From contig NZ_AP022612.1 of NCBI RefSeq assembly GCF_010729895.1, forward strand, positions 3,224,001-3,288,000: a stretch of DNA of 64,000 nucleotides, given 5' to 3'. The stretch is from Mycolicibacterium confluentis. Its GTDB lineage: Bacteria > Actinomycetota > Actinomycetes > Mycobacteriales > Mycobacteriaceae. Below, piece after piece: positions 10,538-20,057 of this stretch; position 1 is the stretch's first letter; each line of letters opens with the position of its first letter. The notes under the pieces were generated by a model. It searched no databases and had not been told where the DNA came from. It worked only from the letters and a program-made list of their open reading frames with translations. The translations under genes were made by a program, and so were the position numbers.

Positions 10538-12514
10538 CTACTCGGCGACAGCCAGGATCGCCTTCACTTCCTCGGCGGTGCGCGCGGCGCGCAGCTTGGC
10601 CACCTCGTCGGAGTTCAGGAACACGCTCGCGATCCTGCTGAGCAGCGCCATGTGGTCCTTGCCCGCGCCCGCGATGCCGACGACGAACTCGGCCGGTTTC
10701 CCCTTCCAGTCGATCGGTTCGGGATACCGGACGAACGAGATGCCGGTGCGTCGGATGGCCCCCTTGGCGTCGTTGGTGCCGTGCGGGATCGCCAGACCGT
10801 TGCCCATGTAGGTCGACACCGACTTCTCCCGTTCGTGCATCGCCTCGACATAGCCGGGTTCCACCGCACCCGCGGTCACCAGCAGCCGACCGGCCTCGTC
10901 GATCGCCTCGCCGGCATTGGAGGCACGGCCGCTCAGGACGATCGAGTCGATCGCCAGCACGTCGGCACCGACACCGTCCGCCTCGGCCTCGGGTTCGGCG
11001 GTCGGCGGCTCCGCCGATGCCCGGGTGCCGCCCTGCCCGAGCAGTTCGACGATCTCGTCGTAGCGCGGACTGTTCATGAAGTCGTCCACCGAGACATGCA
11101 GGGCCGACGGGGTTTTCAGCCGCGCCCGATCGGTGAGGTCGCGGTGCGTGACCACCAGATCGTAGGTGTCGGCCAGATTGGCAATGGACTGGTTGGTGAC
11201 CTTGACGTCACCGAATCCCGCCTTCTGCACCTTCTTTCGCAGCACCGAGGCCCCCATCGCCGACGATCCCATGCCCGCATCGCACGCGAACACGATGCTC
11301 TGGATCGCATGCGCGCCCCCGGCACCGACCAGCGCCGAGGCCACGCTGGACTTCTTACCCTTCAGGGCCTCCATCTCGGCGGTCGCGGCGGCCAGGTCCG
11401 GTTCGTCGGCGGCCCGGTCGGTCTTGAGCAGCAGGGCCGCGACGGCGAAGGACACCGCGGTGGCACCGAGCACCGCCAGCGTCACCCCGATGAAGCTTCC
11501 CGACGCGGTCTGGGCGTAGATCGCGATGATCGACCCCGGTGCGGCCGGCGCCCGCAGTCCCGACCCGAACAACACGTTGATGAAGACGCCGGTCATGCCG
11601 CCGAGGATGGCCGCCGCGATCAGCTTGGGCTTCATCAGCACGTACGGGAAGTAGATCTCGTGGATGCCGCCGAAGAACTGGATGATCGCCGCGCCGGGCG
11701 CCGACGCCCGCGCCACTCCCCGGCCGAACACCATGTAAGCCAACAGGATTCCCAGGCCTGGTCCCGGGTTGGTCTCCAGCAGGAACAGAATCGACTTGCC
11801 CGTCTCCAGCGCCTGGGTGGTGCCCAGCGGCGTCAGAACGCCGTGGTTGATCGCGTTGTTGAGGAACAGCACCTTGGCCGGTTCGATGAAGATCGACGTC
11901 AGGGGCAGCAGGTCGTTCTCGACCAGGAAGTCGACGGCGTTGCCCGCGGCGCGCGTGAACGACGACACGATCGGACCGATGCCGAAGAAGCCGAAGATCG
12001 CGAGGAACATTCCGAGGATGCCCGCGGAGAAGTTGTCGACCAGCATCTCGAAGCCGGGGCGGATTCTGCCCTCCCACAGTGCGTCGACCTTCTTCATCAG
12101 CCACCCGCCGAGCGGGCCCATGATCATCGCGCCCATGAACATCGGCACGTCGGCGCCCGCGACCACGCCGATGGTCGCGATCGCGCCGACCACCGCGCCG
12201 CGGGTCTGGTAGACCATCCGCCCGCCCGTCGCACCGATCAGGATCGGCAGCAGGTAGGTGATCATCGGGCCGACGATGCCTGCGCCGTCGTAGTCGCCCC
12301 ATCCGCCGATCTTGGCGACCCATCCGCTGGGGTCACGCAGGTCCTCGAACAGGCTCGGCAGCCATCCGGTCTTGATGAACAGGGCCGTGATCAGGCCCCA
12401 TGCGATGAAGGCTCCGATGTTGGGCATGACCATGTTGGACAGGAAGGTGCCCAGCTTCTGCACCCGGACCCGGGCCCCGGTGCGCATCGACGATGGTGTC
12501 GTTGTGGTGGACAA
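10538..12514 (-). CDS. mtlA: Mannitol-type PTS transporter, fused EIICBA
   Basis: The protein imports a polyol, most likely mannitol, and phosphorylates it during uptake. The order is EIIC (residues 1-370, eight or so membrane segments, with GGIHEIYFPYV at 292-302), EIIB (about 405-500, phospho-cysteine Cys411 in FACDAGMGSS) and EIIA (about 515-658, phospho-histidine His578 in GLAIPHGT). The length matches E. coli MtlA. I chose a TTG start at 12514 because GGAGG lies six bases before it; a longer frame to 12622 lacks such support. No HPr or enzyme I gene is in the window, so these must come from elsewhere. The dehydrogenase on the other side of the intergenic region may use the product. Substrate is inferred from family. 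Confidence 0.9.
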   Translation of the reverse strand: MSTTTTPSSMRTGARVRVQKLGTFLSNMVMPNIGAFIAWGLITALFIKTGWLPSLFEDLRDPSGWVAKIGGWGDYDGAGIVGPMITYLLPILIGATGGRMVYQTRGAVVGAIATIGVVAGADVPMFMGAMIMGPLGGWLMKKVDALWEGRIRPGFEMLVDNFSAGILGMFLAIFGFFGIGPIVSSFTRAAGNAVDFLVENDLLPLTSIFIEPAKVLFLNNAINHGVLTPLGTTQALETGKSILFLLETNPGPGLGILLAYMVFGRGVARASAPGAAIIQFFGGIHEIYFPYVLMKPKLIAAAILGGMTGVFINVLFGSGLRAPAAPGSIIAIYAQTASGSFIGVTLAVLGATAVSFAVAALLLKTDRAADEPDLAAATAEMEALKGKKSSVASALVGAGGAHAIQSIVFACDAGMGSSAMGASVLRKKVQKAGFGDVKVTNQSIANLADTYDLVVTHRDLTDRARLKTPSALHVSVDDFMNSPRYDEIVELLGQGGTRASAEPPTAEPEAEADGVGADVLAIDSIVLSGRASNAGEAIDEAGRLLVTAGAVEPGYVEAMHEREKSVSTYMGNGLAIPHGTNDAKGAIRRTGISFVRYPEPIDWKGKPAEFVVGIAGAGKDHMALLSRIASVFLNSDEVAKLRAARTAEEVKAILAVAE

Positions 12515-12610
12515 CTGCTGCCTCCGATCGCTGACAGTGATGCCCGTCACATCACCCGATAGCAGCAGTAAACTCCACAATCGGTCACGTTGGCAAGCAT
12601 TCGGGCATAA

Positions 12611-12642
12611 ATGGGCAGTCATCGAGGTGGTTTTGTGCCCAT
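12611..12642. promoter_or_regulatory. Candidate DeoR operator between PTS and dehydrogenase genes
   Basis: ATGGGCA (12611-12617) and TGCCCAT (12636-12642) are a perfect inverted repeat with an 18-base spacer. A further GGGCAT lies just before it at 12603. It is in the 200-base gap between two divergent genes of one pathway. Confidence 0.4.
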
Positions 12643-12714
12643 ATTCGCGCTACAGTGCTAACTGGCCGACTTTTTGTGACCTGGCCCACACGTGTTCTAC
12701 GGAAGGACGACACC

Positions 12715-13773
12715 ATGCTGGCCCTGCGCTTCTACGCCCCCGAGGATGTCCGCCTCGAGGATGTGCCCGAGCCGACGTGCGGGCCGGATGAGATCAAACT
12801 GCGCGTGCGCAACTGCTCGACCTGCGGCACCGACGTCAAGATCTTCTACAACGGTCACCAGAACCTGTCGCCACCACGCACCATCGGCCACGAGATCGCG
12901 GGCGAGGTCGTCGAGGTGGGCGCCGAGGTCAACGCCGCCTACGGATCGAACTGGCAGGTGGGCGACCGTGCCCAGGTGATCGCGGCGGTGCCCTGCGGCG
13001 AGTGCCACGAATGCCGCAAGGGCTGGATGGCCGTGTGCCAGAACCAGACCTCGATGGGCTATCAGTACGACGGTGGCTTCGCCGAGTACATGATCGTTCC
13101 GCGGCAGGTGCTCAAAGTCGATGGCCTGAACCGCATTCCGGACAACGTCGGCTTCGACGAGGCCTCGGCCGCCGAACCCTTCGCGTGCGCGATCAACGCG
13201 CAGGACCTGCTGGGCATCGAGGAGGGCGACACCGTCGTGGTGTTCGGCGCGGGGCCCATCGGCTGTATGCACATCCGCATCGCGCGTGGCGTGCACAAGT
13301 GTGGGCCGGTCTACCTGGTCGACGTCAACGAGGCTCGGCTGAAAATGTCCGCCGACGCCGTGAACCCCGATGAGACCATCAACGGCGCCGAGGTCGACGT
13401 CGTCGAACGGGTCATGGAGTTGACCGGCGGGCGCGGCGCCGACGTCGTCATCACCGCGACCGCGGCCAACGTCACGCAGGAGCAGGCGATCGCGATGGCG
13501 GCCCGCAACGGACGCATCTCATTCTTCGGCGGTCTTCCCAAGACCAACCCGACCATCACGTGCGACAGCAATGTGGTGCACTACCGCCAGTTGCACATCC
13601 ACGGCGCCAACGGGTCGGCTCCCGAGCACAACAAGCGGGCGCTGGAGTACATCTCGACCGGTCAGGTGCCGGTCAAGGATCTGATCACCCGGCATGTGCC
13701 ACTGGCGAAGGTGCTTGACGCTTTCCAGATCGTCAAGAACGGCGAGGCAATCAAGGTCACCGTCGAGCCCTAG
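12715..13773 (+). CDS. Zinc-dependent medium-chain polyol dehydrogenase
   Basis: A 352-residue medium-chain dehydrogenase of the sorbitol/galactitol-phosphate type. The catalytic-zinc region shows Cys37 in CGTD and His59-Glu60 in GHE. The structural zinc has Cys94, Cys97, Cys100 and Cys108. A Rossmann nucleotide site VVFGAGPIG follows near residue 175. It would oxidise a polyol or polyol phosphate with NAD(P)+. Its divergent placement with a mannitol-type PTS suggests mannitol 1-phosphate or a related polyol phosphate as substrate. Classical MtlD belongs to a different family, so this would be a non-orthologous replacement. I start at ATG 12715, with GGAAGG ten bases upstream, not at 12655. 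Confidence 0.82.
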   Translation: MLALRFYAPEDVRLEDVPEPTCGPDEIKLRVRNCSTCGTDVKIFYNGHQNLSPPRTIGHEIAGEVVEVGAEVNAAYGSNWQVGDRAQVIAAVPCGECHECRKGWMAVCQNQTSMGYQYDGGFAEYMIVPRQVLKVDGLNRIPDNVGFDEASAAEPFACAINAQDLLGIEEGDTVVVFGAGPIGCMHIRIARGVHKCGPVYLVDVNEARLKMSADAVNPDETINGAEVDVVERVMELTGGRGADVVITATAANVTQEQAIAMAARNGRISFFGGLPKTNPTITCDSNVVHYRQLHIHGANGSAPEHNKRALEYISTGQVPVKDLITRHVPLAKVLDAFQIVKNGEAIKVTVEP

Positions 13774-13882
13774 CCAATCCCCCGCGAGCGGCCTCAGGTC
13801 CCCCGCGACGGGCCGTGTTGGTACAGCGCCACGCCGTGTTTGGCGTACAAAAGGGGACGCTCGTGGGAAGGAAAGGGGACGG

Positions 13883-14956
13883 TCAGCGCGCGGAGACGAT
13901 CGTCGCGCTGGCCAGCACCTCGTCGCCGTCGGAGTCGGGGCGGTAGAGCACCATGGTCTGCCCCGGCGCCACGCCCCGCAGCGGGGTGTTCAACCGCATC
14001 CGCAGGGCACCGTCCACGACCTCGGCCACGCCGTCGCCCAGGCCGCCGTGCGCGCGCACCTGGACCTGGCATTCGACCGCACCGACCAGTGGTGTGCCGG
14101 AGGTGAAAACCGGCCGTTCGCCGGTCAACTCGGCGACCTCGAGGTCTTCCTTCGTCCCGACGCGCACCGTGCCGGTCTCGGCGTCGATCGCGGTGACGTA
14201 GCGGGGCTGACCATCGGGTCCCGGGCCCGCGATGCCAAGACCCTTGCGTTGTCCGATCGTGAACCCGTGCACGCCTTCATGTTCGGCGAGCACCGTGCCG
14301 CCGGCGTCGACCACGGCGCCCGGGCGAATACCGATCCGTGCCCCCAGGAAGGCCTGCGTGTCACCGGACGGGATGAAGCAGATGTCATGGCTGTCGGGCT
14401 TGTCGGCCACCAGGAGTCCGCGCCGCGCGGCCTCCGCGCGGATCTCCGGTTTGGGGGTGTCCCCCACCGGGAAAGCCGCGTGGCGCAACTGTTCGGCCGT
14501 CAGCACGGCGAGCACATAGGACTGGTCCTTGTCGCCGTCGACCGCGCGCCGCAGGCGACCCTCCGACAGGCGCGCGTAGTGCCCGGTCGCGACGGTGTCG
14601 AAGCCCAGGGCCAGGGCACGCGCGGACAGTGCGGAGAACTTGATGCGCTCGTTGCAGCGCACACACGGGTTCGGGGTCTCGCCACGCGCATACGCCTCGA
14701 CGAAGTCGTCGATCACGTCTTCCTTGAAGCGGTCCGCGAAATCCCAGACGTAGAACGGGATGCCGAGCACGTCGGCCACGCGGCGCGCGTCGGCGGCGTC
14801 CTCCTTGGAACAGCACCCACGCGACCCGGTGCGCAGCGTGCCGGGCGCCGAGGACAGCGCCAGGTGCACGCCCACCACGTCGTGGCCCGCGTCGACCATC
14901 CGGGCCGCGGCCACCGAGGAGTCGACGCCGCCGCTCATGGCAGCCAGAACCCGCAT
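13883..14956 (-). CDS. mnmA: tRNA-specific 2-thiouridylase MnmA
   Basis: MnmA thiolates U34 of tRNAs for Lys, Glu and Gln, using sulphur delivered from a cysteine desulfurase. The 357-residue protein has the PP-loop SGGVDSS at 8-14. The two catalytic cysteines are Cys98 (NPCVRC) and Cys193 ([10 protein letters not shown]). [12 protein letters not shown] marks the central domain. Its ATG overlaps the stop of the desulfurase gene by one base, so sulphur donor and tRNA enzyme are made together. All key residues are present. The 109 bases downstream to the convergent dehydrogenase hold only a short hairpin. Confidence 0.96.
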   Translation of the reverse strand: MRVLAAMSGGVDSSVAAARMVDAGHDVVGVHLALSSAPGTLRTGSRGCCSKEDAADARRVADVLGIPFYVWDFADRFKEDVIDDFVEAYARGETPNPCVRCNERIKFSALSARALALGFDTVATGHYARLSEGRLRRAVDGDKDQSYVLAVLTAEQLRHAAFPVGDTPKPEIRAEAARRGLLVADKPDSHDICFIPSGDTQAFLGARIGIRPGAVVDAGGTVLAEHEGVHGFTIGQRKGLGIAGPGPDGQPRYVTAIDAETGTVRVGTKEDLEVAELTGERPVFTSGTPLVGAVECQVQVRAHGGLGDGVAEVVDGALRMRLNTPLRGVAPGQTMVLYRPDSDGDEVLASATIVSAR

Positions 14957-16149
14957 CAGCGCACCGACCCTGAACTGGCCAGCGCGGCCTGCCGCGCCCT
15001 CAGGACAGCGGCGGGCAGCACGCGAAGTGCCGCGTCGACGTCGGCGTCAACACTGGTGTGCCCCAAAGACAAACGGATGGAACCACGGGACGTCTCCGGA
15101 TCGGCGCCCATGGCCAGCAGCACATGCGAGGTCTGCGCGACCCCGGCCGTGCATGCTGACCCGGTCGAGCATTCGATTCCGTTGGCGTCCAACAACATCA
15201 GCAGCGAGTCGCCCTCGCAGCCGCGGAACGTGAAGTGCGCGTTGCCCGGCAGCCGCCGAGCCAGGGAGCCGTTGACCACGACGTCGTCGATCTCGGCGAG
15301 CACGCCTTCGATCAGGCGGTCGCGCAGCGCACGCATGCGTGCGCCGTTGGCGGACATGCCCTCGACCGCGATGCGCAGCGCCTCGGCCATGGCGACCGCG
15401 CCCGCGACATCCGGTGTACCGGAGCGCACGTCGCGCTCCTGCCCGCCGCCGTGCGCCAGTGGCACGCAGGCGGTGTCCCGGCGCAGCAGCAGGGCGCCCA
15501 CACCGGTGGGGCCGCCGAACTTGTGCGCGGTGACGCTCATCGCCGCACACCCGCTGTCGGCGAAGCTGACCGGAATCTGGCCTGCGACCTGGACGGCGTC
15601 GGTGTGCATCGGCACGTCGAACTCCGCTGCCACCGCGGCGAGTTCCTCGATCGGCATGATCGTGCCGACCTCGTTGTTGGCCCACATGATCGACACCAGC
15701 GCGACGTCATCGTGCGCTTCCAGCACCGCGCGCAACGCAGCGGGCGTCACCGACCCGTCGGCCTCGGTCGGAAGATAGGTGGTCTCGGCGTCCTCGTGCT
15801 CACCGAGCCACTGCACCGCATCGAGTACGGCGTGGTGCTCGACGGCGGTGGTGACGACGCGGCGACGGCGGGCGTCGGCGTCGCGGCGGGCCCAGAAGAT
15901 TCCCTTGACGGCCAGGTTGTCACTTTCGGTGCCGCCCGCGGTGAAGATCACCTCGGAGGGCCGGGCCCCCAACGCCGCGGCGATCGACTCGCGCGACTCC
16001 TCCATGCGGCGCCGCGCGGTGCGCCCGGAGGTGTGCAGCGAGGACGCGTTCCCGACTGTCGCCAGCACCGCCGTCATCGCCTCGATGGCGGCGGGGTGCA
16101 TCGGAGTGGTGGCGGCGTGGTCGAGGTAGACGGGGCTGGCGGGACTCAT
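14956..16149 (-). CDS. iscS: Cysteine desulfurase, IscS/NifS type
   Basis: A 397-residue PLP enzyme that takes sulphur from cysteine for tRNA thiolation and iron-sulphur clusters. It opens with [10 protein letters not shown], has HHAVLD, the PLP lysine Lys210 in VTAHKFGG, and the active-site loop with Cys333 in [10 protein letters not shown] long frame reaching 16407 is spurious; the ATG at 16149 gives the normal N-terminus. It overlaps mnmA by one base. The upstream acyltransferase gene is 46 bases away on the same strand. M. tuberculosis has the same iscS-mnmA pair (Rv3025c-Rv3024c). Confidence 0.95.
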   Translation of the reverse strand: MSPASPVYLDHAATTPMHPAAIEAMTAVLATVGNASSLHTSGRTARRRMEESRESIAAALGARPSEVIFTAGGTESDNLAVKGIFWARRDADARRRRVVTTAVEHHAVLDAVQWLGEHEDAETTYLPTEADGSVTPAALRAVLEAHDDVALVSIMWANNEVGTIMPIEELAAVAAEFDVPMHTDAVQVAGQIPVSFADSGCAAMSVTAHKFGGPTGVGALLLRRDTACVPLAHGGGQERDVRSGTPDVAGAVAMAEALRIAVEGMSANGARMRALRDRLIEGVLAEIDDVVVNGSLARRLPGNAHFTFRGCEGDSLLMLLDANGIECSTGSACTAGVAQTSHVLLAMGADPETSRGSIRLSLGHTSVDADVDAALRVLPAAVLRARQAALASSGSVR

Positions 16150-16195
16150 GACCCACCCAGAGTACCCGCAGGTGGGCTGTACAACCGATTCGCTG

Positions 16196-17023
16196 TCAGG
16201 CCGCCAACGCGTGGTCCGCACCGCAGTGACGCACCCGGGTGTGGCGCACAGCGGACTGGCAGCGCGCCGCGAGGTCGCGCCGGTCGGTTCCGGGCAGTTG
16301 CAGCGACTCGACCTGCACATGGACCACGGTGCGCCGGGCCACCACGAGGCGGCGCAGAGACGCCAGCAGCGTGTCGTCGCCGATGTAGGCCGGCACCGTC
16401 GAGGCACGGCCGTCGCGGTGGTGATAGGTCAGGCGCAGCGGTTGCACGGGTCGGCCCGCGTCGATCGCGGCCTGGAACATGGCTGGGCGGAACTCTCCGT
16501 ACCCCAGGCCGCACCACGTGGTGCCCTCGGGAAAGGCGACGACGGTGCGCCCGGTGCGCAGGCGCGCCGCCACTGTCTGCACGACGTCGGGCAGCCTGCG
16601 CAGGTTCGACCGCTCGATGGGGATGACCTTCATCAGCCTGGCCAGCACTCCGAAGGCGGGCCAGCTGATCAGCTCAGCCTTGGCCACGAACGACCCGGGC
16701 ATCACCGCGCCAATCGAGAAGATATCCACCCAGGAGATGTGCCCGCTGACCACCAGGACGCCTCTCAGGTTGCGAATCGGCCCGCCCGACACCGTGATTC
16801 GCACACCCAGCGCCCGCAGCATCAGGCGGCAGTAGCCGCGCTGCAGATGTGAGCGGCCCGGGAGCGGGACCGCAAGCAGCGGCATCGCGGGCAGCAGCGC
16901 CAGGGCCAGCATCGTCCGCAGCAGCACCCGCAGCGCCACCACGGGCCGACGCCCCAACGGGGCCATGCCGGCGTGCATGCAGTCGTCGGTGCACGACGCC
17001 CGCGGCACCCAGGGGGTGGTCAC
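16196..17023 (-). CDS. PlsC-family acyltransferase (Rv3026c-like)
   Basis: A 275-residue 1-acyl-glycerol-3-phosphate acyltransferase-type enzyme. It has a hydrophobic N-terminal membrane segment (around 28-52), the acyltransferase motif in SGHISWVD (His-x4-Asp) and the FPEGTTW motif. It probably acylates a lysophospholipid or related lipid at the inner membrane. Its GTG start overlaps the stop of the next upstream gene by four bases, so the two acyltransferases are translated together. Confidence 0.85.
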   Translation of the reverse strand: MTTPWVPRASCTDDCMHAGMAPLGRRPVVALRVLLRTMLALALLPAMPLLAVPLPGRSHLQRGYCRLMLRALGVRITVSGGPIRNLRGVLVVSGHISWVDIFSIGAVMPGSFVAKAELISWPAFGVLARLMKVIPIERSNLRRLPDVVQTVAARLRTGRTVVAFPEGTTWCGLGYGEFRPAMFQAAIDAGRPVQPLRLTYHHRDGRASTVPAYIGDDTLLASLRRLVVARRTVVHVQVESLQLPGTDRRDLAARCQSAVRHTRVRHCGADHALAA

Positions 17024-17847
17024 CGCGCCGCCTCCGTCGCGCCGGCCATCGTTCGCAGGCGGGTCAGGTAGCGGATGTCGGCCCGCCGCTTGTCGAGCAG
17101 TGCCGGGAAATCCCCGACGCCGAACGCCGGATCGTGGGCGGGTTCACCGCACACCTGGGCGCCGAGGCGCAGGTAGCCGCGCATCAACGCGGGGATCGTC
17201 GGTCGCGGCGGGGGTTCGATGTCGTCAAGGCCGTGGCCGTCGATCACCACCGGACGGTAGGGGTGGACGGTGTACCGCGGGTCGGCGGCGTGGCTGCGGC
17301 CCACGAGGTCGCGCACTCCCCTGATCTGGCAGCCGGGGCCGGTCTGCCCCGTCGGGTCGAGCACCGGAACCGAGACGCAGCCCGCGACGTAGTCGTATCC
17401 GCAGCGGTCGACATACGCCAGGATGCCCGTCCACATCATCAGCACGACGGCACCGTTGCGGTGGTCGGCGCGCACCACCGCGCGCCCCATCTCGACCAGC
17501 GAAGGCCGCAGTGCATCCAGGCCGCGCACGTCGAACTCCGTTGCGGTGTAGAGGCCGCCGGCCGCGATGGCGCCTGGGGGCGGGAGCATCCGATAGCAGC
17601 CCACGAATTCTCCGGTGCTGTCGTCGCGGACCAGCAGGTGATCGCAGTGCTCGTCGAACTCGTCGGCGTCGCGGCCGTCGAGGGCCCCGGTCAGCTCGAA
17701 TCCGGGCTCAGAGGTGAAGACGTCGTGCCGCAGTCGTTGCGCGGCCTCGATCAGGTCGGCGTCGGCGCTCAGGAGCAGCGTGTAGCGCGGCGCGTCGGCG
17801 GGTTGGTTGTGGTGATCTGCGGCGATGAGTACAGATGCGGTGCTCAT
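17020..17847 (-). CDS. OlsB-like GNAT/hemolysin-family acyltransferase (Rv3027c-like)
   Basis: The 275-residue protein belongs to the Acetyltransf_5 group that includes ornithine acyl-ACP N-acyltransferase. It has LRHDVFTSEPGF, DEFDEHCDHLLV and EMGRAVVRADHRNGAVVLMMW. Together with the PlsC-type neighbour it forms a two-acyltransferase pair, as OlsB and OlsA do for ornithine lipids. Whether this pair makes such a lipid is an inference. ATG at 17847 is chosen; a GTG at 17916 is possible, and no strong ribosome site favours either. Confidence 0.72.
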   Translation of the reverse strand: MSTASVLIAADHHNQPADAPRYTLLLSADADLIEAAQRLRHDVFTSEPGFELTGALDGRDADEFDEHCDHLLVRDDSTGEFVGCYRMLPPPGAIAAGGLYTATEFDVRGLDALRPSLVEMGRAVVRADHRNGAVVLMMWTGILAYVDRCGYDYVAGCVSVPVLDPTGQTGPGCQIRGVRDLVGRSHAADPRYTVHPYRPVVIDGHGLDDIEPPPRPTIPALMRGYLRLGAQVCGEPAHDPAFGVGDFPALLDKRRADIRYLTRLRTMAGATEAAR

Positions 17848-18000
17848 GGTCAGCACGCTCGCGCAGCCAGTGGGCCGGTCGGCAATCGCGACGTGACGCG
17901 TCGGTGAACTCTCCACGCCTTTTCCGCCGAGACTGCGGTGGCTGCGACGTCTGGGGCCGGATTTCGCAGTGGCAGCGGTCTCGGCGCCAAGGGAGATGCG

Positions 18001-18032
18001 AAAAGGCCCCCCGGGACACGTCCCGGGGGGCC
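18001..18032 (-). terminator. Rho-independent terminator of etfBA
   Basis: A 12-base-pair perfect GC stem (18005-18016 with 18021-18032) and a four-base loop, followed on the minus strand by TTTT. It lies 16 bases beyond the etfA stop. Confidence 0.9.
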
Positions 18033-18047
18033 AATCTCGAAGCGGAC

Positions 18048-19004
18048 TCAGCCCTTGCGAGCCTTGACCGCCTCGGTCAGCTGCGGGGTGACATTGAACA
18101 GGTCACCCACGATGCCGTAATCGGCGATCTCGAAGATCGGCGCCTCTTCGTCCTTGTTGACGGCGACGATGGTCTTCGAGGTCTGCATGCCGGCACGGTG
18201 CTGGATGGCGCCGGAGATGCCCAGCGCGATGTACAGCTGCGGCGACACGGTCTTGCCGGTCTGACCCACCTGGAACTGACCCGGGTAGTAGCCCGAGTCC
18301 ACCGCGGCACGCGAGGCACCGACGGCGCCACCGAGAGAGTCGGCGAGCTCCTCGACGATGGAGAACTTCTCGGCGGACCCGACACCACGGCCACCGGCGA
18401 CGACCACCGAAGCCTCGGTGAGCTCGGGACGGTCGCCGGCCACCGCGGGCTCACGCGCGGTGATCTTGGTGGCGTTCTCGGCCTGCGCGGGCACCTCGAC
18501 GGCGACCTGCTCGCCGGCACCGGCGGCGGGCTCGGCCTCGACGGCACCCGGACGCACGGTGATCACCGGGGCGTCACCGTTGGCCTGGGCCTCGACGGTG
18601 AAGGCGCCACCGAAGATCGAGTGGATGCCCTTGGCGCCCTCTTTGACCTCGACGACGTCCACCAGCAGGCCCGAGCCCTGACGCGCGGCCAGACGACCGG
18701 CGATCTCCTTGCCGTCCGCGTTGGCGGCGATGAGCACGGCAGCCGGAGCGGCCTGCTCGACGAGCGCGGCCAGCACGTCGACGAAGGGGGTGATCAGGTA
18801 GGAATCGACGTCGGCGGACTCGGCGACGTAGATCTTGGCCGCACCGGCGGCCTTCAGGTCATCGGCCAGACCGGCCGCGGTGCCCGGAGCGGCCACCACG
18901 ACGGCGGACGGCTCACCGAGCGCACGGGCGGCGGTGATGAGTTCGGCGGTGACCTTCTTCAGGGCACCTTCGGCGTGCTCGACGAGCACCAATACTTCAG
19001 CCAT
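18048..19004 (-). CDS. etfA: Electron transfer flavoprotein alpha subunit
   Basis: EtfA (FixB) pairs with EtfB to carry electrons from acyl-CoA dehydrogenases to the quinone pool. The 318-residue protein has the N-terminal alpha/beta domain ([13 protein letters not shown]) and the C-terminal FAD-binding domain with [48 protein letters not shown] and [12 protein letters not shown]. All FAD contacts expected in the family are present. It is 33 bases after etfB on the same strand and ends in a strong terminator. It corresponds to Rv3028c. Confidence 0.96.
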   Translation of the reverse strand: MAEVLVLVEHAEGALKKVTAELITAARALGEPSAVVVAAPGTAAGLADDLKAAGAAKIYVAESADVDSYLITPFVDVLAALVEQAAPAAVLIAANADGKEIAGRLAARQGSGLLVDVVEVKEGAKGIHSIFGGAFTVEAQANGDAPVITVRPGAVEAEPAAGAGEQVAVEVPAQAENATKITAREPAVAGDRPELTEASVVVAGGRGVGSAEKFSIVEELADSLGGAVGASRAAVDSGYYPGQFQVGQTGKTVSPQLYIALGISGAIQHRAGMQTSKTIVAVNKDEEAPIFEIADYGIVGDLFNVTPQLTEAVKARKG

Positions 19005-19037
19005 GGGTATGTAGCCTCTTTGCTCTCGATGGAAGGT

Positions 19038-19829
19038 CTAGATCAGCTTCTGGCCAACCAGGTACTCGGCGATCTTGGTGCCGCCGTCGCCCTCGTCGGT
19101 GATCTTCTCGCCGGCCGTCTTCGGCGGCTTCGGGGTGGACGACAGCACGGTCGAACCGGCGTTGGCCACGCCCACCTCGTCGGCCTCGACGCCGATCTCG
19201 GCCAGGCTCAGCGTGGTGACTTCCTTCTTCTTCGCGGCCATGATGCCCTTGAAGGACGGGAAGCGGGGCTCGTTGATCTTCTCGTTGACGCTCACGATGG
19301 CCGGCAGGCTGGCCTCGAGGGTGAACACACCGTCGTCGGTCTCGCGCTCGCCGGTGACCTTGCCGCCCTCGACGTTCAGCTTGCGCACGTGGGTCAGCTG
19401 CGGCAGGCCCAGGTACTCGGCGATGACCGCGGGCACTGCGCCGCCGACACCGTCGGTGGCCTCGTTGCCTGCGATGACCAGTTCGACGCCCTCGATGGTG
19501 CCCAGCGCGCGGGCCAGCGCCCACCCGGTCTGGATCACGTCGGAGCCGTGCAGGCCGTCATCCTTGACGTGGACGGCGTTGTCGGCGCCCATCGACAGGG
19601 CCTTGCGGATCGCCTCGGTGGCGCGCTCGGGACCGGCGGTCAGCACCGTGACAGTGCCCTCGCCGCCCTCCCTCTCCTTGATGAGGAGCGCCTCTTCGAC
19701 GGCGCGCTCGTTGATTTCATCCAGAACAGCGTCAGCGGCCTCACGGTCAAGCGTGAAGTCACCGTCGGACAGCTTTCGCTCCGACCACGTGTCTGGGACC
19801 TGTTTGATCAGGACCACGATGTTCGTCAT
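19038..19829 (-). CDS. etfB: Electron transfer flavoprotein beta subunit
   Basis: EtfB (FixA) binds AMP and stabilises the ETF heterodimer. The 263-residue product starts MTNIVVLIKQVPDTW and has DEINERAVEEAL, VIAGNEATDGVGGAV (the AMP loop) and the IMAAKKKEV segment that contacts partner dehydrogenases. The ATG at 19829 has AGGAGG about 13 bases upstream; a reading to 19994 has no support. It is first in the etfBA operon and divergent from the MGLP methyltransferase across 228 bases. Confidence 0.95.
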   Translation of the reverse strand: MTNIVVLIKQVPDTWSERKLSDGDFTLDREAADAVLDEINERAVEEALLIKEREGGEGTVTVLTAGPERATEAIRKALSMGADNAVHVKDDGLHGSDVIQTGWALARALGTIEGVELVIAGNEATDGVGGAVPAVIAEYLGLPQLTHVRKLNVEGGKVTGERETDDGVFTLEASLPAIVSVNEKINEPRFPSFKGIMAAKKKEVTTLSLAEIGVEADEVGVANAGSTVLSSTPKPPKTAGEKITDEGDGGTKIAEYLVGQKLI

Positions 19830-19923
19830 GACTCTGGTTCGTCCTCCTCGACGGGCCCCACGGCGGCGTGAACTGCCGTGAGGAGCTTGGGCCTTGGGCC
19901 GGTGTTTCGGGCCACCTCGCAAT

Positions 19924-19939
19924 GTTACTAGCGGGTAAC
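19924..19939. promoter_or_regulatory. Candidate operator between etfB and the MGLP genes
   Basis: GTTAC (19924-19928) and GTAAC (19935-19939) form a near-palindrome, 12 of 16 positions symmetric, in the divergent promoter region. The size and symmetry suit a TetR-type regulator; none is nearby. Confidence 0.35.
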
Positions 19940-20057
19940 TTATGGCGGTCCGCTCGTACACCATAACCGAGCACGCTGCATGTTCTGCCCCCACATGCCT
20001 CGCAAGACTTCCGGTGCGCTGTGTCGCCGAACGCCGACGGGTTAGCCTGCCTTCACA

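Noticed and set aside
9905..12562. 885-codon open frame opposite the DeoR and EIICBA genes
   Set aside because: It runs across two real genes and their junction; its composition is typical of antisense shadows.
13831..13846. ACGCC/GGCGT hairpin between the dehydrogenase and mnmA
   Set aside because: Stem of five pairs with no T run; too weak for a terminator.
17835..19871. 678-codon frame opposite etfA/etfB
   Set aside because: Antisense shadow of two certain genes and it crosses a terminator.
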